Positions 60,181-64,000 of a stretch of DNA of 64,000 nt are shown in pieces. The DNA is taken from assembly GCF_008704205.1 (NCBI RefSeq), contig NZ_VXLC01000001.1, positions 806,001 through 870,000 on the forward strand. Reading direction: 5' to 3'. A model generated the notes under the pieces. The model worked only from the letters and a program-made list of their open reading frames with translations. It did no database searches and was not told where the DNA came from. How positions within the stretch are numbered: position 1 is the first letter of the stretch; each line of letters starts with the position of its first letter. The translations under genes and the position numbers were made by a program. Source of the stretch: Nocardia colli (GTDB lineage: Bacteria; Actinomycetota; Actinomycetes; Mycobacteriales; Mycobacteriaceae).

Positions 60181-60927
60181 ATGGGTTACGACGCCAAATT
60201 CCGCGTGTGGCGCGGCGACCTCGACGGCGGTGAACTGCACGATTTCACCGTCGCGGTGAACGAGGGTGAGGTGGTGCTCGACATCATCCACCGGTTGCAG
60301 GCCACCCAGGCGCCCGATCTGGCGGTGCGCTGGAACTGCAAGGCGGGCAAGTGCGGTTCCTGCTCGGCCGAGGTGAACGGGCGTCCGCGCCTGCTGTGCA
60401 TGACCCGGATGTCCACCTTCACCGAGGCCGACGTCATCACGGTCACCCCGATGCGCACCTTCCCGGTGATCAAGGATCTGGTCACCGACGTGTCCTTCAA
60501 CTATCAGAAGGCACGCGAGATTCCGTCGTTCACCCCGCCCGCGGATCTCAAGCCGGGCGACTACCGGATGAAGCAGATCGATGTGGAGCGCTCGCAGGAG
60601 TTCCGCAAGTGCATCGAATGTTTCCTCTGCCAGGACACCTGTCACGTGGTGCGGGATCATGAGGAGAACAAGACCTCGTTCGCCGGGCCGCGGTTCCTGA
60701 TGCGGATCGCGGAGCTGGAAATGCATCCGCTCGACGTCGCCGACCGGCGCGACCTGGCGCAGGACGAGCAGGGGCTCGGCCTCTGCAATATCACCAAGTG
60801 CTGCACCGAGGTCTGCCCCGAGCACATCAAGATCACCGACAATGCGCTCATCCCGATGAAGGAGCGCGTCGCGGACCACAAATACGATCCGCTGGTGTGG
60901 TTGGGTAACAAGCTGTTTCGGCGCTGA
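60181..60927 (+). CDS. sdhB: Succinate dehydrogenase / fumarate reductase iron-sulfur subunit
   Basis: Protein of 248 aa. The N-terminal ferredoxin domain has CKAGKCGSCSAEVNGRPRLLC (Cys53, 58, 61, 73) for the [2Fe-2S] cluster. The C-terminal domain has CIECFLCQDTC and CNITKCCTEVCP for the [4Fe-4S] and [3Fe-4S] clusters. Transfers electrons from SdhA to the membrane subunit. Last gene of the operon, followed by a strong hairpin terminator. Confidence 0.95.
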   Translation: MGYDAKFRVWRGDLDGGELHDFTVAVNEGEVVLDIIHRLQATQAPDLAVRWNCKAGKCGSCSAEVNGRPRLLCMTRMSTFTEADVITVTPMRTFPVIKDLVTDVSFNYQKAREIPSFTPPADLKPGDYRMKQIDVERSQEFRKCIECFLCQDTCHVVRDHEENKTSFAGPRFLMRIAELEMHPLDVADRRDLAQDEQGLGLCNITKCCTEVCPEHIKITDNALIPMKERVADHKYDPLVWLGNKLFRR

Positions 60928-60949
60928 GGGACGGATTCAGCGCTGACGA

Positions 60950-60978
60950 TGTGCCCTCCGGCAATGCCGGAGGGCACA
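60950..60978. terminator. Bidirectional hairpin terminator after sdhB
   Basis: TGTGCCCTCCGGC / GCCGGAGGGCACA is a perfect 13-bp stem with loop AAT, between the convergent genes ending at 60927 and 60984. Confidence 0.8.
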
Positions 60979-60983
60979 CCCAT

Positions 60984-61181
60984 TTACAGCATGGCCACCA
61001 CCGCGACGGCGACAACGCCGACGAGCAGGGCTATGACCAGCGACGACAGCAGCGATCCGGTGAGGATGAACAGGCCGATCGCCGTCACGGCGAACAGCAA
61101 CGCGACGATCAGCCATTCGACCCAATCCCCAGGTCGCAATTTCTTGTACCGGGAGTGGGAACCTTTGAGCCCACGGTCCAC
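60984..61181 (-). CDS. Small two-helix membrane protein
   Basis: Protein of 65 aa with GTG start. The basic N-terminus (SRYKKLRPGDW) is followed by two hydrophobic helices, WLIVALLFAVTAIGLFILTG and a Val/Ala-rich C-terminal one. No family. The coding composition and the terminator shared with sdhB support it; the ribosome site is weak. Confidence 0.55.
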   Translation of the reverse strand: MDRGLKGSHSRYKKLRPGDWVEWLIVALLFAVTAIGLFILTGSLLSSLVIALLVGVVAVAVVAML

Positions 61182-61216
61182 AAAGAGTGGGCTACCCCAT
61201 TGTTATCGAAGCGAAA

Positions 61217-61441
61217 CTATTCGGGGCGGTCGAACTCGCCATCGTGCACGCCCGCGGTGAACGCGGCCCACTCCGACGGCGTGAAGACCAGGGCCGGGCC
61301 GTCGGGATTCTTGCCGTCGCGCAGGCCGATGTGGCCGTCTGCCAGCAGAGCTACCTCGACGCTGTCCTTGCCCTCGCCGTTGCCCGCCTTGCGCCAGGTC
61401 GCTCCGGAAAGATCAACATTCGCGCCATTGTTGATGCTCAC
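61217..61441 (-). CDS. DUF397 family protein
   Basis: Protein of 74 aa. GTG 61441 (VVSINNGANVDL region) is chosen because AAGGAG lies 6 nt upstream. The DUF397 core is clear: VDLSGATWRKAG, DSVEVALL, GLRDGKNPDGPALVFT and SEWAAFTAGV. DUF397 proteins pair with XRE-type regulators in WhiJ/AbaA-like modules that affect development in streptomycetes. It follows the XRE gene in the same direction after a 91-bp gap. Confidence 0.85.
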   Translation of the reverse strand: MSINNGANVDLSGATWRKAGNGEGKDSVEVALLADGHIGLRDGKNPDGPALVFTPSEWAAFTAGVHDGEFDRPE

Positions 61442-61532
61442 GACAAACTCCTTTGTTGGAGCCAGGGGTCGGCCAATAGTCGCCATACCCCGGCTGTGAA
61501 CGTAAATTATTGCGCCCCAATAAGTTAGATAC

Positions 61533-62486
61533 TCATGCCGCAAACTCTTTAGCCACTTGCCGTAGCAGTTGCCTGCTGGTCTGGATATCCAGCGCGGCTC
61601 GCTGCAGGCTTTCGTGCGCCCGATGGTACCGCTGCACATCGACCGGGCGTTCGAGATACAGATCGCCGGTGAAGCCCTCCACGTACACCACCGGCGGCTC
61701 CACCGGCTGTCCCTTGCTGTCGGTGCCGAACTCCAGCACGGTGAACGGCCCGGTGGAATCGCCCAGCGGTATGCCCGCCGCGAACGGCAGGATGCGCACC
61801 GAGACGTTGTCGCTGGTGCTCAGGTCCGCGAGGTGGCGTAGCTGGGCCGCCATCACCTTCGCGCCACCGACCACCCGGCGCAGCACCGACTCGTGCAACA
61901 CCACGGCAACCGTCGCGGGGGAGCACTTGCGGGTGATCAACGCCTGTCGTTGCAACCGCAGCTGGACGCGGCGCTCCAATTCCGCCTCCGAATCGTCCGG
62001 GTAGCCGAGACGATGCAGAGCCCGGGCGTAGTCCGCGGTCTGCAGCAGACCGAGCACCAGTTCCGATTGGTAAGAACTCAGTTGCTGGGCCGATGCCTCC
62101 AAACCCACGTAGACATCGAAGTTTTCGGGGATCAGATCGCCGTAGGCATGCCACCAGCTCTTCACCGCGGCCTGCTGGGCCAGGCCCTTGAGCCCGTCGG
62201 CCAGCTGCTCGTGGATGCCGTAGATGCGGCACAGTTCCTGGATGTCGATGGTGCGGATGCGATCGGCCTGCCCCTTCTCCAGCCGCTGCAAAGTGCTTGC
62301 GCCCCACTCCATCAGCCGTGAGGCCTCGGCGATGGTGAGCCCCGCCTGGGTCCGCCAATCGCGCAGGTATCGGCCCAGTTGCCGGCGCGGTAGAGTAGAG
62401 GAGGCGCTCTCGGTACCGGTCGGTTTGTCGAATCCCCCGGACGCTCGCTCCGAACTCGCTGACGTTCTTGCCGAACTCGCTGACAC
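61533..62486 (-). CDS. XRE-family regulator with DUF5753 domain (WhiJ/AbaA-OrfA-like)
   Basis: Protein of 317 aa. The N-terminal helix-turn-helix (about 35-95) reads LRDWRTQAGLTIAEASRLME, WGASTLQRLEKGQ. The DUF5753 domain follows, with YVGLEASAQQLSSYQSELV, GLLQTADYARALHR, VVLHESVLRR and PVVYVEGFTGDLYLE. GTG start 6 nt after GGAG. The first 30 residues are Ser/Ala-rich and encoded partly by a 21-bp tandem repeat (GAACTCGCTGAC at 62452 and 62473). It partners the DUF397 gene downstream; such pairs behave as paired regulator/effector modules. Confidence 0.85.
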   Translation of the reverse strand: MSASSARTSASSERASGGFDKPTGTESASSTLPRRQLGRYLRDWRTQAGLTIAEASRLMEWGASTLQRLEKGQADRIRTIDIQELCRIYGIHEQLADGLKGLAQQAAVKSWWHAYGDLIPENFDVYVGLEASAQQLSSYQSELVLGLLQTADYARALHRLGYPDDSEAELERRVQLRLQRQALITRKCSPATVAVVLHESVLRRVVGGAKVMAAQLRHLADLSTSDNVSVRILPFAAGIPLGDSTGPFTVLEFGTDSKGQPVEPPVVYVEGFTGDLYLERPVDVQRYHRAHESLQRAALDIQTSRQLLRQVAKEFAA

Positions 62487-62791
62487 AGCACGCTCCGTTC
62501 TGTGTTCTGCTGCTCACCAGCGATTGTGCGGGGGCAACCAGCAAGCTCGGTTCCCCGTCACTTCGCTTGGGCAGCGGGCTCTTTCGTCCACTATGGAGAA
62601 TCCTCCCCTCCCGGCTGGTTTTCGTGCTGGGAATTCGCGCGAAATCTTTGGATATCCATCGCGGGCGTTGTTTCGCGCACCCGGCAATGGTGTGCTGGAA
62701 GTATGCCCGGACGGATCGAACGCCCTCCCCGGCGTCGCCGCCTCGAAACTTCCGGGCACTCAGCAAGAGTCGCCCGCAGGAACGAGGAGTC
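62487..62791. other. Divergent intergenic region
   Basis: A 305-bp gap between the XRE regulator and the small gene at 62792. It is less GC-rich than the genes around it and presumably carries both promoters. No palindrome or hairpin strong enough to call was seen. Confidence 0.35.
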
Positions 62792-63109
62792 ATGGCTGTA
62801 CATGTCATTGCGTCGTCCTTGATGACCAGCGATCTCACCGCGCATCGCGCGCGCAGCGTAGGGCACGGAAGCTGGGTGGTGTCATACCTCCCCGGCCGCA
62901 CCCTGACCTGCGCGCAAGCCGTTGCCGCACTGCGGGTTGCCGAGGTGGTGCCGTCGCTGCTCGATCTGGTCGGTGAGCTGGCCGACGAGGTCGGGCTGAC
63001 CGCGCTGGAGGCGGTGGGGATGGCGGTGCGGCAGTCCGCCTGGCCCGAGGAACCGACGCCGACCCGACATCGATGGTCCGTCGGCCCGCAGCCGGCGGGA
63101 GTCGCCTGA
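62792..63109 (+). CDS. Hypothetical protein next to the XRE/DUF397 module
   Basis: Protein of 105 aa from ATG 62792 after CGAGGAGTC. It begins MAVHVIASSLMTSDLTAHRA; the middle is helical (AQAVAALRVAEVVPSLLDLV) and the tail Pro/Arg-rich. Not recognised. Its stop overlaps the next start (TGATG), so the two small genes are coupled. Being divergent from the XRE regulator, it may be that regulator's target. Confidence 0.6.
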   Translation: MAVHVIASSLMTSDLTAHRARSVGHGSWVVSYLPGRTLTCAQAVAALRVAEVVPSLLDLVGELADEVGLTALEAVGMAVRQSAWPEEPTPTRHRWSVGPQPAGVA

Positions 63110-63315
63110 TGCAACTCACGAACCTGAACATGCACGTGGCCGCAATGCTGGCCTGCGGCGCCGATCCCGGCGTGCTGAACGTCGAACAAGCCCATGCGGC
63201 AATGCAATTGCACCTGGACTGCACCGTGGACCGGTGCCGGGTGCGGCGGCGGGCGCGGGCGACGCTGGTGGAGGCGGGCAAGTGCGTGCTCGACGACCGC
63301 GCGCTGCCGTTGTGA
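63109..63315 (+). CDS. Small hypothetical protein
   Basis: Protein of 68 aa, start ATG 63109 overlapping the previous stop by 1 nt. Four cysteines (AMLACGAD, HLDCTVDRCRVRR, AGKCVLDD) and a basic RVRRRARATLVEAG segment suggest a small metal- or nucleic-acid-binding fold. No family recognised. Confidence 0.55.
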   Translation: MQLTNLNMHVAAMLACGADPGVLNVEQAHAAMQLHLDCTVDRCRVRRRARATLVEAGKCVLDDRALPL

Positions 63316-63414
63316 GGAACAGGTACAGCTGACGGCGGAATAGATACCGCCGACCGACACCGGCCCGATCCGCTACCGTTCTCTGCGCGAGACGGTATGT
63401 GAGAGGCGAGTCTG

Positions 63415-64000
63415 TTGGTGGTGCGGGTGTTGCGGCGGTCGGTGGCGGTTATCGCGGTGTCGGTGCTCGCCGCCGTGCCGGTCTACAGCAATGCCGCGCC
63501 CGGCGACGATGCGCGACCCGCCGGCCTCGACCGGTTCTACGGCCAGCAGCTGTACTGGCAGCCCTGCGAGATCGCGAACCTGGACAAGGCCGGCGGAGCA
63601 TGCGCCGATGTGCTGGTGCCGCTCGACTATGGACACCTGGACGGGCGGACGATGACCGTGCGGATCTCGCGGGTCGAGGCCACCGATCCGGCTCGGCGCC
63701 AAGGGATTCTGCTGGCCAATCCGGGCGGGCCCGGCGGCGAGGGACTCGACAGTATCGATCTGCTCGGCGATGTGCTGACGCCGGAGGTCCTGGCGACGCA
63801 CGACCTGATCGGGATGGATCCGCGCGGGGTCGGGGAGTCGGGGCGCAGTCCGCGCTGCGGGTGGCCGGTCGGCGAGATGATCCGTTCGGCGGGGCTGGAT
63901 CCGCTCGGCTTCGTGCACGACACGGTGCAGTCGGTGGGCATGGCCGCGGGCTGCCTGGTGCACGACCCGGAGATGATGCGGCAGTTCACCACTCGGAATA
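63415..64000 (+). CDS. Secreted alpha/beta hydrolase, Tap-like peptidase type (3' end outside window)
   Basis: The frame is open to the window end (about 195 residues). TTG 63415 or GTG 63418 follows GAGAGGCGAG. A signal peptide, VLRRSVAVIAVSVLAAVPVY then SNAAP, is followed by YWQPCEIANLDKAGGACADV, LVPLDYGHLDGRTMTVRISR, the oxyanion block ANPGGPGGEG and LIGMDPRGVGESG. This is the N-terminal half of tripeptidyl-aminopeptidase-like secreted hydrolases (SlpD/E, TAP); the nucleophile Ser lies beyond the window. It should act outside the membrane on peptides or esters. Confidence 0.8.
   Translation, partial: MVVRVLRRSVAVIAVSVLAAVPVYSNAAPGDDARPAGLDRFYGQQLYWQPCEIANLDKAGGACADVLVPLDYGHLDGRTMTVRISRVEATDPARRQGILLANPGGPGGEGLDSIDLLGDVLTPEVLATHDLIGMDPRGVGESGRSPRCGWPVGEMIRSAGLDPLGFVHDTVQSVGMAAGCLVHDPEMMRQFTTRN

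Noticed and set aside
62452..62484. 21-bp tandem repeat (GAACTCGCTGAC twice)
   Set aside because: It falls within the Ser/Ala-rich N-terminus of the XRE regulator and has only two copies, so it is not called as a separate element.

Overview
The window is high-GC DNA with short intergenic gaps, many GTG/TTG starts and 1-20 nt gene overlaps. It encodes a cutinase, a WS/DGAT acyltransferase, a FAAL-type acyl-AMP ligase, many SDR/FadD/FadE-type lipid enzymes and an Sdh1-type succinate dehydrogenase. This combination points to a mycolic-acid actinobacterium, most likely Nocardia or a close relative. No rRNA, tRNA, CRISPR array, insertion sequence or prophage was seen. The genus is an inference; no database search was possible.

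Layout. 1-5252: end of a membrane protein, then a four-gene minus-strand operon recognised as the uncharacterised actinobacterial SCO2524-2523-2522-2521 cassette, including a ParA-like protein with an altered P-loop. 5253-13258: a decayed gene fragment, a secreted cutinase, an arginase-family enzyme, an EamA transporter, a methyltransferase, a WS/DGAT acyltransferase and a nitronate monooxygenase with KstR-like sites upstream. 13259-25749: SDRs, an SDR/acyl-CoA-synthetase fusion, an SRPBCC protein, a tiny Cys-rich membrane protein, two ABC1/UbiB-like kinases around a GntR regulator, and a Baeyer-Villiger monooxygenase. One 15-bp palindrome, ACTGTCTGRGACAGT, recurs beside their promoters, so this looks like one local regulon. 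25882-39130: a 2OG oxygenase/SDR pair, another SDR, a PuuE-like deacetylase, a flippase with an embedded kinase-like domain, a methyltransferase/TetR divergent pair, a cupin/MocR divergent pair, a second nitronate monooxygenase divergent from an acyl-CoA synthetase, an isochorismatase-like protein without its cysteine, and a lipoprotein.

40245-46965: a compact ACP / type I PKS / FAAL operon. The ketosynthase triad is intact, but the AT, DH and KR domains have each lost catalytic residues. 47028-56985: a ParB-like small protein with an antiporter, an S4 RNA-binding protein, an NlpC/P60 hydrolase behind a structured leader, an AAA ATPase, an acyl-CoA dehydrogenase, an alpha/beta hydrolase and a thiolase lacking its second cysteine. 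57339-60927: a 13-codon leader ORF translationally coupled to an sdhC-like gene, then sdhA and sdhB. 60984-64000: a small membrane protein, a DUF397/XRE regulatory pair (WhiJ/AbaA-type), two small unknown proteins, and the start of a Tap-like secreted hydrolase.

The two best candidates for undescribed biology are the palindrome-marked regulon at about 14.2-25.7 kb and the catalytically stripped PKS at 40.2-47.0 kb. The SCO2521-2524 cassette is a known but functionally unexplained module.
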